Origin: Calothrix brevissima NIES-22
GTDB taxonomy: Bacteria > Cyanobacteriota > Cyanobacteriia > Cyanobacteriales > Nostocaceae
Assembly (NCBI RefSeq): GCF_002367995.1
Contig: NZ_AP018207.1
Span: 2,773,083 to 2,837,082, forward strand
DNA length: 64,000 nucleotides
Direction: 5' to 3'
The notes below the pieces were generated by a model, which ran no database searches, was not told where the DNA came from, and saw only the letters and a list, made by a program, of their open reading frames with translations. Shown piece by piece: positions 1 to 8,114 of this stretch (the first letter of the stretch is position 1; the number at the start of each line of letters is the position of its first letter). A program made the position numbers and the translations under genes.

Positions 1-1807
1 AGATACGAGACATATCAATTGCTTTTCCTGCTTCAATCTCTGGTAATGCTTCTAAGATTAACTCCGTCATGACTGGGCGACGAGCTAAATCTAAAAGCTG
101 AGGATTGCCCATAATCTCTTCTACTGTGGAAACCCCAGCTCTAAAAGAAAGTACTTGACGAATCTGTTCATCATTGAATTTTTCTAATTCCAGTACCTCA
201 AACTGAGGAGGCTCTCCGGTTAGAGCAGCAATTGAAGCTTTTAACTCAGCATTCAGTAGAGCACGACCTTCTTTAGCCTCTGGGAAATGCTCAGTGCGAC
301 AAGTTAAAATCGCTTTAGATCCAGGAACAACAACTCTAGCCAATTCCCAAAAATTATTAATCATCTTTTGGCTATCTACTCTGTCTGCCATCTCATCAAA
401 ACCATCAAAGATGAGCAGCAATTTACCCATACGATTTAATTGCTCGAATACAGAGTAACCAGGTAATGGTATTTCATATTTACGGAAAAAGAACTCTGAA
501 AACAAAGATTCAACACTAACGGCTTTAGCATAATCGCGTAGGGGAATCACCAGTGGTATACGAGGTCTTTCAATTCCCTGTTCTTTTGCAGTTCGATATT
601 CTTGTAATGCTGTCCAAGCATAATGTAAAGTTAGCCAAGTCTTACCAGTACCAAACTCACCCAGAATTGAAATATGCTCCTTGGATGGATCGTCTAACCA
701 GCGATCAATATAACCCTCTATCCAACCATCATTAGCGCCATATTTGCTAACACCTATTTTCGTCTTAGTAGCTGGATCGAATTCGTCTTTAGTACAAGCC
801 AAAGGGACGTACATTTTATCGATACCCTTTCGTTTAACTTCAGCTTCCAACCAGTCGAGATACTTGCTAAAATCAGCATCTTGATCTAAAAGCTCATCAA
901 AGGTATAGCAAAATATTACGTCTTGATTTTCTTTCTCTTTGACTGCATCACGGGCAGCAGGGCTAATTCGACGGGCTGCAACTAGCCAACCCTCTTTGGT
1001 CTTTAGTTCATCTACAGCTTTTCGTAAACCTACAACATCAGCTAGTTTTGCCTCTCCCTCAACACCACGCACTAGGATACGGTCATAACCACGCCTTACT
1101 GGAATTTTAATAATTAGCTCGAAATAAGTTTCTTCCTCAACTTCATAACTTTCTATTTCATATTTCAATGCTGTGAACCAAGATCTCATTTGTTGAGCCA
1201 GAATAAAATTTCTAACTTTGCCAACACTGGAATCATTACCAGGTTGAAATGCTTGGTAATTTTGTGCTTGTAAAGCGAGTTCTAGTAAGATATCTTGGGG
1301 TTTTGCTAATCTAGCTAGTTGATCCTGTATATCTAAAACGCTTCGTTGTAAATTATCAAGTTTCTGCTCCCTAACAACTTCTGCTGGATTGCGCGTTCTT
1401 CGTGTGACATCTAGAAAATGCATTGCAAAGGTTGCGAATTCCGATAGCGGTTCAATGCTTATCTCTTTAATCTGATCTCCCAGAGCATATCCATCTATAA
1501 AATCCTGTCCCTTTCTCAGCAGAATTGAAGGATCATTTTGCTCAAATGCTTCACGAAATGCCTGCCGAATTTCATCTTGCCTAAATAGTTCCAAAACTGG
1601 CTCAGGCTTCCCGACTCCATACTCTACAAGTGTGTAAGCATAAACACCAGCAAAATCAGCAGGTGGATGCTCAGGGTTAAATTTAAACTGTTTTAATAGC
1701 TTGATTACGGCCTCATTACGTTCTAGCTTATTTTTTATTGGTGTAGCTGCTAAACTAGCGATCGTTGTGAAAATTTTTGTTAATTGAGGAAATTCAGCAG
1801 ATGTCAT
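1..1807 (-). CDS. NACHT-domain NTPase with degenerate REase-like N-terminal region (partial, 3' end outside window)
   Basis: Open minus-strand frame from an ATG at 1807 running off the left edge, so at least 602 residues are encoded and the C-terminus is missing. The first ~130 residues look helical. A stretch at about residues 215-290 (KIPVRRGYDRILVRG ... GWLVAARRISPAARDA) resembles the core of Mrr-like restriction-endonuclease folds but shows no clear D-ExK pair. A P-loop follows at about residues 382-390 (GEFGTGKTW) and a Walker B at about 462-472 (LLLIFDGFDEM), the D-G-F-D-E form typical of NACHT ATPases. Proteins of this architecture (NLR-like STAND NTPases) include known anti-phage sensors; the sensor repeats would lie in the missing part. 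It starts 109 bp downstream of a Uma2-family gene on the same strand. The NACHT call is firm; a defence role is inference. Confidence 0.85.
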   Translation of the reverse strand, partial: MTSAEFPQLTKIFTTIASLAATPIKNKLERNEAVIKLLKQFKFNPEHPPADFAGVYAYTLVEYGVGKPEPVLELFRQDEIRQAFREAFEQNDPSILLRKGQDFIDGYALGDQIKEISIEPLSEFATFAMHFLDVTRRTRNPAEVVREQKLDNLQRSVLDIQDQLARLAKPQDILLELALQAQNYQAFQPGNDSSVGKVRNFILAQQMRSWFTALKYEIESYEVEEETYFELIIKIPVRRGYDRILVRGVEGEAKLADVVGLRKAVDELKTKEGWLVAARRISPAARDAVKEKENQDVIFCYTFDELLDQDADFSKYLDWLEAEVKRKGIDKMYVPLACTKDEFDPATKTKIGVSKYGANDGWIEGYIDRWLDDPSKEHISILGEFGTGKTWLTLHYAWTALQEYRTAKEQGIERPRIPLVIPLRDYAKAVSVESLFSEFFFRKYEIPLPGYSVFEQLNRMGKLLLIFDGFDEMADRVDSQKMINNFWELARVVVPGSKAILTCRTEHFPEAKEGRALLNAELKASIAALTGEPPQFEVLELEKFNDEQIRQVLSFRAGVSTVEEIMGNPQLLDLARRPVMTELILEALPEIEAGKAIDMSRI

Positions 1808-1916
1808 AAGCTTTTATGCGTTTTGAAGTATAAAGCATTTGGCACATTTTATACGTTTCTACTTCATAACGCACAATGCTCTTTCGTAACAAAGTTAATG
1901 AGCAGCGATCGCTCTT

Positions 1917-2501
1917 TCAATCAAAGCTATTTTCTTCAAACACCACACCGCGATAAATTTCCGCCATTGGTAATTCAATTCCCACTGAATCCAAGGGAAT
2001 TGATACTTCTAAACCAGTAAATTCACTGAGCAACCAACCTTGATCTTGCTTGCGATAGCGTTCAACAAATGGTTCATCTTGCTCGACTAATAAATATTCG
2101 CTAAAACTAGGAATTGAGCGATATATACGAAATTTATTTTGGCGGTCATAATCTGCGGTAGAAGGTGATAGTACTTCAACAATGAGGATGGGATTTAAAA
2201 CCTCATCTAACCGATCCGCATTCAGTTGAGGTTCACCATCAAAAGCCATAACATCAGGATATACTCCGCGTCGATATTCAGGAATCCACAGACGTAAATC
2301 GTTGTTAATTGGCTCAAATTGAGTATCGCGCAACGCAAAGGTAAGATAGGTCAAAGTATTCCGACCTATACGGCTGTGTTTGATTGTTCCACCTGGCATA
2401 AGTACAATTTCTCCATCTCGGTATTCGCTGCGTCCTTCTGCTTTTTCTTCGATGGCGCGATATTCATCCAAAGTGTAGCGGCGCTTGATGGTAGAAATCA
2501 T
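1917..2501 (-). CDS. Uma2 family (DUF820) putative endonuclease
   Basis: A 194-residue protein of the cyanobacterium-rich Uma2/DUF820 family, which has a PD-(D/E)xK nuclease fold. Visible family features are the N-terminal YTLDEYRAIEE...RSEYRDGEIVLMPGGT segment, the VYPDVMAF strand carrying the first acidic residue, and ILIVEVLSPSTADYDRQNK with the Glu and a downstream Lys. Length is normal for the family. Cyanobacterial genomes carry many copies and their physiological role is unknown; some behave as mobile or domesticated nucleases. It reads toward the NACHT gene, 109 bp away, so the two could be cotranscribed, but nothing proves a functional link. Confidence 0.88.
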   Translation of the reverse strand: MISTIKRRYTLDEYRAIEEKAEGRSEYRDGEIVLMPGGTIKHSRIGRNTLTYLTFALRDTQFEPINNDLRLWIPEYRRGVYPDVMAFDGEPQLNADRLDEVLNPILIVEVLSPSTADYDRQNKFRIYRSIPSFSEYLLVEQDEPFVERYRKQDQGWLLSEFTGLEVSIPLDSVGIELPMAEIYRGVVFEENSFD

Positions 2502-2726
2502 AATTCTTAGGCGATCGCATTACTAATAGGACAACAAGATTATTTTCTCACAGTGCCCGCGATGATGTGTTGTTAAAGAACAATATCTGCATTGGCAGTG
2601 TATTTACTTAAGTAACCAGTCAAAAAAGAATAATACTAATTATCGGCTTACCCCCTTCCCTCCCCCAATCTTCAAATTGCTACCATTTATCTTTACTCTC
2701 AGTTAAATTGAGAATTTGCATTTTCG

Positions 2727-5507
2727 ATGTTTATGAAGCTACGCTCATACATGCTAATAGGGTTATTACTCAGTCTACTTCTTGGTACTGTGCCAGTTTC
2801 GGGCAATCTCACCAATGCTGCAACACCCCCAGCAGTAGCACCTGTATCTACTCTTTCACTCTCTCAAGGCGTGAAAAAGACTGTCTTAGATAACGGCTTA
2901 ACAGTACTGACGAAAGAAATACATACAGCGCCTGTAGTTAGCGTACAGGTATGGTATAAAGTAGGCTCTCGTAATGAAGGTAAGGGAGAAAGTGGCATTT
3001 CTCACCAATTAGAACATTTAATGTTTAAGGGTACAAAAGAGCGTCCGGTGCAGTTTGGGCGGTTATTTAGTGCTTTAGGCAGTCAATTTAATGCTTTTAC
3101 TAGCTACGATGAAACGGTATACTTTGGCACAGTGCGCCGAGACAAGCTAGAAGCATTACTGACCTTAGAAGCCGATCGCATGAAAAATTCCTTGATTGGT
3201 ACTGAGCAACTCACGAGTGAAAAACGGGTAGTAATATCTGAGTTACAAGGGTATGAAAACTCACCTAGCTATCGTTTAAATCGAGCAGTCATGCAAGCGG
3301 CTTTTCCTAACCGCGCTTATGGTTTATCTGTAGGTGGGACAAAAGCTGATGTAGAGAAATTCACGGTAGAGCAGGTACGTAATTATTACCAAAAGTACTA
3401 CAGCCCAGAAAATGCTACTTTGGTAATTACAGGGGATTTTACCACAGAACCGACAATCAAAGCGGTAAAAGAAACTTTTGGTAAAGTAACGCCAAGAGCT
3501 AACAAAGACTTAGGAATACAAGAACCTAAGAAAACCGTGAGTGCTGTCCCCGCACAAAAAACGCCAATTGTCTTGAAAGAAGCAGGAAGTGCAGCATTAC
3601 TGCAAGCTGTTTATCCACTACCAGATTTAAAACATCCTGATGTTCCGGCAATTGATGTCATGGATATGATTTTAACTGGTGGACGTAGTTCTCGCCTTTA
3701 TCAGGATTTGGTAGAATCTGGACTGGCTAGCGCTGTTAATGGTAGCGCCGCAGAATTAATAGAACCGGGTTGGTATGAACTGAATGCTACAGCAGATCCA
3801 GGTCAAGAGTTAAGTAAAATTGCCCAAGTAATGCAAAAATCTTTGGCGAAACTGCAACAACAGTCGGTAACGACAGAGGAATTAAACCGCGCTAAAACTC
3901 AACTCCAAGCTTCATTTATTTTGGGTAACCAGGATATAACTAGTCAAGCCAACCAATTAGGGTATAACCAAACGATCGCGGGAGATTATCATTTTGTCGA
4001 AAAATATTTAGCAGCGATCGCTAAAGTTACCCCTCAAGATGTACAGCGAGTTGCAAAAACTTATCTCAATCCAGCTAAACAAACCATTGGCTTCTTTGAA
4101 CCAACCCAAGCAACTGGCGAACAAGCGGATGCTAGTGGCGGTTCTAGCCGCACTAGTGAAAACTTTAGCCCTGGTAAACCTGTAGATCCAGCCGAATTAG
4201 CTAAATATTTACCTCCTGCTACTTCTAGTACTAGCAATAGCCAGCAAGCCTTACCAGAGCAGTTTACTTTAGCTAATGGTTTACGAGTCCTGCTGTTACC
4301 TGACCATAGTGTACCGACAATTAATTTAAGCGGACAAATTGATGCGGGGACTGAGTTTGATGGTAATCAAAAAGCTGGGTTAGCAAATCTCACAGCTAAT
4401 AACCTGATGAATGGGACGCAAACTCAAAATGCTTTGACTTTGGCGGAAACTTTAGAAAATAGAGGCGCAAGTCTAGAATTTTCCGCTAGTCGCGAAGGTG
4501 TCAATATTAGCGGTCAAGGATTATCAGCAAATCTGCCCATATTAATTCAAACTTTAGCAGATGTGACACAAAATGCTAACTTCCCTGCCGACCAGTTAGA
4601 ATTAACTCGTCAACGGGTATTAACTAGCTTAAAAGTCCAACTTGACGATCCCCAATCCTTAGGAAGAAGAGCCTTCCAACAAGTAATTTACCCAGAAAAT
4701 CATCCGTTCCATAGCTTTCCTAGCGTCGAAAGCTTAAACAATATTACTCGCGATGATGTGCTGCGCTTCTACCGAGAACATTATCGCCCAGATACAACAA
4801 CGATCGCATTAGTGGGCGATTTTGATCCAGCCAAGGTTAAAGACTTGCTTAATCAAAGTTTCGGTAAATGGCAAGCCCAAGGTAAACCACCACAACTCAA
4901 TTTACCAGATGTAGAGTTACCCGTAACTTTGACACGCTTGAATAAAGTAATTCCTGGTAAAGCCGAAGCTGTTACCTACCTTGGTTATAATGGCATCTCC
5001 CGCAAAGATCCGCGTTACTATGCAGCTTTAGTCCTGAATCAAATTTTGGGTGGCGATACCTTATCTAGTCGCTTAGGTACAGAAGTACGCGATCGCCAAG
5101 GTTTAACTTATGGTATTTACAGCGCCTTTGCTGCGGGAGTTAACCCCGGCCCCTTCTTGATTCAAATGCAGACAGATCCCAAAGATGCAGAAAAAGCGAT
5201 CGCTAGTACTCTAGCCTTACTCAAACAACTGCGGGAACAAGGGATAACTCAAGCAGAATTGAACACCGCCAAACGCTCAATTAGCAACAGCTATCCTGTA
5301 GATTTAGCTAATCCCAGCGCTGTCGCCAGCATTATTTTGGATAATGATGTCTACGGACTTTCACCTCAAGAAATCCAAGAATTTCCCCGCCAAATTGAGT
5401 CTGTAACTATGGCAGATGTACAAAAAGTCATTCAGGAGTTAATTAAACCAGAAAATGTAGTCATTGTGACCGCAGGTTCTCAACCGACAGCGCAAAAACG
5501 CAGTTAA
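2727..5507 (+). CDS. M16 family zinc metalloprotease, double-domain, exported
   Basis: A 926-residue insulinase/pitrilysin-type (M16) peptidase. An N-terminal hydrophobic signal segment (MLIGLLLSLLLG, residues 9-20) suggests export to the periplasm or membrane. The first half has the inverted zinc motif HQLEH at residues 93-97 with the third ligand Glu172, giving the exact HxxEH-x74-E spacing of the family, so this half should be catalytic. The second half, from about residue 500, repeats the M16 fold without HxxEH and keeps the late Arg/Tyr pair (RDRQGLTYGIYS), as in the non-catalytic partner domain. The two halves are joined by a Ser/Gly/Pro-rich linker near residues 460-500. No clear Shine-Dalgarno precedes the start. 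Substrate unknown; oligopeptide degradation is the usual role. Confidence 0.93.
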   Translation: MFMKLRSYMLIGLLLSLLLGTVPVSGNLTNAATPPAVAPVSTLSLSQGVKKTVLDNGLTVLTKEIHTAPVVSVQVWYKVGSRNEGKGESGISHQLEHLMFKGTKERPVQFGRLFSALGSQFNAFTSYDETVYFGTVRRDKLEALLTLEADRMKNSLIGTEQLTSEKRVVISELQGYENSPSYRLNRAVMQAAFPNRAYGLSVGGTKADVEKFTVEQVRNYYQKYYSPENATLVITGDFTTEPTIKAVKETFGKVTPRANKDLGIQEPKKTVSAVPAQKTPIVLKEAGSAALLQAVYPLPDLKHPDVPAIDVMDMILTGGRSSRLYQDLVESGLASAVNGSAAELIEPGWYELNATADPGQELSKIAQVMQKSLAKLQQQSVTTEELNRAKTQLQASFILGNQDITSQANQLGYNQTIAGDYHFVEKYLAAIAKVTPQDVQRVAKTYLNPAKQTIGFFEPTQATGEQADASGGSSRTSENFSPGKPVDPAELAKYLPPATSSTSNSQQALPEQFTLANGLRVLLLPDHSVPTINLSGQIDAGTEFDGNQKAGLANLTANNLMNGTQTQNALTLAETLENRGASLEFSASREGVNISGQGLSANLPILIQTLADVTQNANFPADQLELTRQRVLTSLKVQLDDPQSLGRRAFQQVIYPENHPFHSFPSVESLNNITRDDVLRFYREHYRPDTTTIALVGDFDPAKVKDLLNQSFGKWQAQGKPPQLNLPDVELPVTLTRLNKVIPGKAEAVTYLGYNGISRKDPRYYAALVLNQILGGDTLSSRLGTEVRDRQGLTYGIYSAFAAGVNPGPFLIQMQTDPKDAEKAIASTLALLKQLREQGITQAELNTAKRSISNSYPVDLANPSAVASIILDNDVYGLSPQEIQEFPRQIESVTMADVQKVIQELIKPENVVIVTAGSQPTAQKRS

Positions 5508-5511
5508 TTGA

Positions 5512-5568
5512 AAGCGGCGGGAAACTCTATCTTCTCATGGATCTTGGGGTTTACTCGCCCCGCCGCTT
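5512..5568 (+). terminator. Possible hairpin after the M16 gene
   Basis: Arms AAGCGGCGGG (5512-5521) and CCCGCCGCTT (5559-5568) pair perfectly over 10 bp around a 37-nt loop just after the protease stop codon. There is no clear U-tract, so it may be a dispersed palindrome and not an intrinsic terminator. Confidence 0.3.
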
Positions 5569-5791
5569 CGGGCATTGGGCATAGGAAATTGGGCATTGGT
5601 TTATCTGTCTACCCTTTGCCTAATTGAGACTTAAAACCCTTACCAATCACAATTTACGGACAAGGGTTATCGCGTCTGTGACAAATGAATTGCACCACTC
5701 TATTTAATATTTATGATGATGGGCTTGTTTTTGGTAACACAATAATAAAAACTAAAAATAGTAATTCTTAATTTGTAAATACATTAATTAG

Positions 5792-6223
5792 GTGAGACAA
5801 ACATTTAATCAGGGTTTAGTAATAGTAGGAGCAGCGACTATTACTACTTTCACAGTCATAAATCTACCAGATGTCGCTGCTCAATATAAGACAAAATGCG
5901 TCAGCCAAATCACAGGTAAAGCAGGTAATGTCTTTTCCGGAGATTGTATTCCCAATGGGTTGTGGATTAACCCTAACTATGGTGCAGAATATGGCCGATT
6001 GATGCGGATTGCAATTCAAGCTGCGGCTAATCGGGATGATTACGATACAGCCATTATTAATTTTTCTAGAGCACAAAGCATTTCCGGCGTCACAGATTCA
6101 GAAGTACGTCGCGGGTTATTGGGTGCAATTCTAGCAAAATCAATTCAGAAAAATCCCGTACAAGGCTACTTCCCTTCTCGAATTTGGCTATTAATTACTG
6201 GAGAATTTAGCGAAGGAGGGTGA
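5792..6223 (+). CDS. Small exported protein of unknown function
   Basis: A 143-residue frame with a GTG start. Residues 8-24 (GLVIVGAATITTFTVIN) form a hydrophobic, signal-like segment followed by an Ala-rich possible cleavage region (DVAAQ). The mature part has two Cys (CVSQITGK...GDC) that could form a disulfide. A helical stretch follows (RLMRIAIQAAANRDDYDTAIINFSRAQSI) that resembles a single TPR-like helix pair, so a scaffold role is conceivable. I do not recognise the family. The GTG start is uncertain; no better upstream start is seen. Confidence 0.55.
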   Translation: MRQTFNQGLVIVGAATITTFTVINLPDVAAQYKTKCVSQITGKAGNVFSGDCIPNGLWINPNYGAEYGRLMRIAIQAAANRDDYDTAIINFSRAQSISGVTDSEVRRGLLGAILAKSIQKNPVQGYFPSRIWLLITGEFSEGG

Positions 6224-6315
6224 GGAAATAGGGAAGGAAGACAAGGGGGACAAGGAAGAAAGATGACAAATTACCAATGACCAATGACAAGTTATATTTA
6301 ATCGCACCGACTTAC

Positions 6316-6615
6316 TTAAGCCACAAGATAATAGCGACGAATATCTGGTGCAGCAGCTACTAAACCTTCTAATTTTGCTGCTGCTTCTTGGAGATGGGGC
6401 GAATCTAAATGATTATTTAGTGCTTCGTTAGAAGACCATTCTTCCACAAAAGTAAAATCTGTGGGATCGTGCTGATTTTGTAAAAGTTCATAAGTGATAG
6501 CACCTGTTTCCTGTCGGGTTGGTTCAATTAGTTCCAACAAAACTGCTTTGAGTGCTTCTACTTTATCGGGTAAAGCCACAACACGGGCTACAACGCGAAT
6601 GGTTTGGTTTGTCAT
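6316..6615 (-). CDS. Putative quinol monooxygenase, ABM superfamily (YgiN-like)
   Basis: A 99-residue antibiotic-biosynthesis-monooxygenase fold protein. The pattern RVVARVVALPDKVEALKAVLLELIEPTRQETGAITYELLQNQHDPTDFTFVEEWSSNEALNNHLDSPHLQ matches the dimeric ferredoxin-like YgiN/ABM family: a first strand, a long helix, an E-x-G-x-x-x-Y-E-L segment, and the F-x-x-x-E-x-W strand. Length is normal. Members oxidise quinols or small aromatics without cofactors, but many have no known substrate. It stands alone, convergent with the upstream secreted protein gene. Start ATG at 6615. Confidence 0.85.
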   Translation of the reverse strand: MTNQTIRVVARVVALPDKVEALKAVLLELIEPTRQETGAITYELLQNQHDPTDFTFVEEWSSNEALNNHLDSPHLQEAAAKLEGLVAAAPDIRRYYLVA

Positions 6616-8114
6616 CTTTTAATAGCTTTTTAAACAAAAAATTCCTTTGGTTTAATAATTAATTTATTTAAAACAAAACTAAATATATTTTAAACAATCT
6701 AGTATTTTCTGAAGTACGGGTTGCTAGATCCCCGACTTCTATAAGAAGTCGGGGATCTGATGGCCACCAACTTCTCACAGTAACCTATATTAAAAAGAGT
6801 GTTTAAAACCTTAAGAAAAATTATGTAAATTTTATTACATACTTACTGAGTTCATACCCTGACTTTAGTTGTCAAGCTGAAAATACTTGCAGTTTTCACA
6901 ACTTTCAATCATAAATAAACGTTTTCTGACTAAGCAATCTTGTTATACTGGAGCTAAATACACACATTGAATATTATGTCAACCCTATATATGCCAGATG
7001 AATATGTGTGTAACTTATATAAAAACCAGATAAGTATATGGTAAAAGAATATTTATAAGCATTTCCACTAACAAATATGAATTTTGTTTTTGAGTGCATC
7101 TTCCAAAGTTCAAGAGATTCACAGTCTTTAGCTAGTTCCGATCGCTGTGAACGGACAAAAGCAAGATTAAATCTCTCAGGTGTATATAGGGCAAGCATTT
7201 GAGCGTTAATTTTATCAGTAAATAGTTGACATCGATATAATTCGCTCAAACTCTTATTTTGTAAGGTTTTTAGCCGATTTTTTGGAAATTAATAAAAATT
7301 GTCAAGCAGTCTGGAATACAAGCTTTTATAGCAGCTTGTAAAACAGGCTATTGAATTATATCATCAGGTACAAAAGTTATCTGATGTTTTTGAGTCTCCA
7401 AAAAATAAATCAGGGTAAATAAGTCTACATATTGTGAGGTAATTATGACAATTAGTCGAATTGTGAGATTCAAAATAGCAGCTTTGATTGTTACTATATA
7501 AAATAGTTGAAACTGCCAAGGATAGTAAGAATCTGCAATCAGTCCTTATTTTGATTTTTTGACGCCAGTAAATATCTGAAAACGCCTTTTTGATGAAATG
7601 AGGTGTTTAATTTTCTCAAAAAAATATCGTAGTGCTAGAGCTAACTACAAAATTAATGTGTAGTGTAGCAGAGATATTGATTTTCAGTAATTTTATCAAC
7701 TTTGAGATAGTATCTAACAAAAATTCAGAGTTGAAATACTTCATGGTTCTTATTCACTAAGTGCATAGTCCGGGTTCAAAATTTCTAGTAAAACCTTTGC
7801 AATATTTGTAAAGGTTGCTTTTGCATCTTCAATTAAGTTACCAACCATGATTTTGGTATATCTAATCCTGTTTTCTCTATTTTTTGGCTAAAAAATAGAA
7901 TTTTCAAATTTTGTAGTTTTGGAATAGGGAATCAATGCATATATTGCGGCTTGCAAGAGACAACTTGCCCATCATTTGCGCCCTAGCAAGTGATTTTTAT
8001 AGCCTTTTTGACATTTGTCATTATGAGCTAGTTTGGGTGGTTGTTTCTGATATCTGCTAACTCAAACCATGAAAACAGAGAGTTTTAAATCTATACAAGT
8101 GAGGAGGGAATCTG
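6616..8114. other. 1.5-kb gene-poor AT-rich stretch
   Basis: No convincing gene. It holds one palindromic repeat (6726-6758), a weak TTG-start minus-strand frame of 91 codons (6974-7249) that matches no family I know, and a 18-codon hydrophobic frame with a good GAGG ribosome site (7445-7501, MTISRIVRFKIAALIVTI). The last ~100 bp should contain the promoter of the repeat-rich exported protein that follows. Confidence 0.5.
6726..6758. repeat. Palindromic dispersed repeat, 15-bp arms
   Basis: AGATCCCCGACTTCT (6726-6740) and its perfect reverse complement (6744-6758) flank a 3-nt loop. Hairpins with this 'ccccgacttct' core are, from memory, common intergenic repeats in Nostocales; there is no U-tract and no adjacent gene end. 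Confidence 0.75.

Noticed and set aside
6974-7249. 91-codon minus-strand frame with TTG start
   Set aside because: First half has plausible composition but the second is hydrophobic and AT-driven, there is no ribosome site and no family match. Could be a gene fragment; not enough to call.
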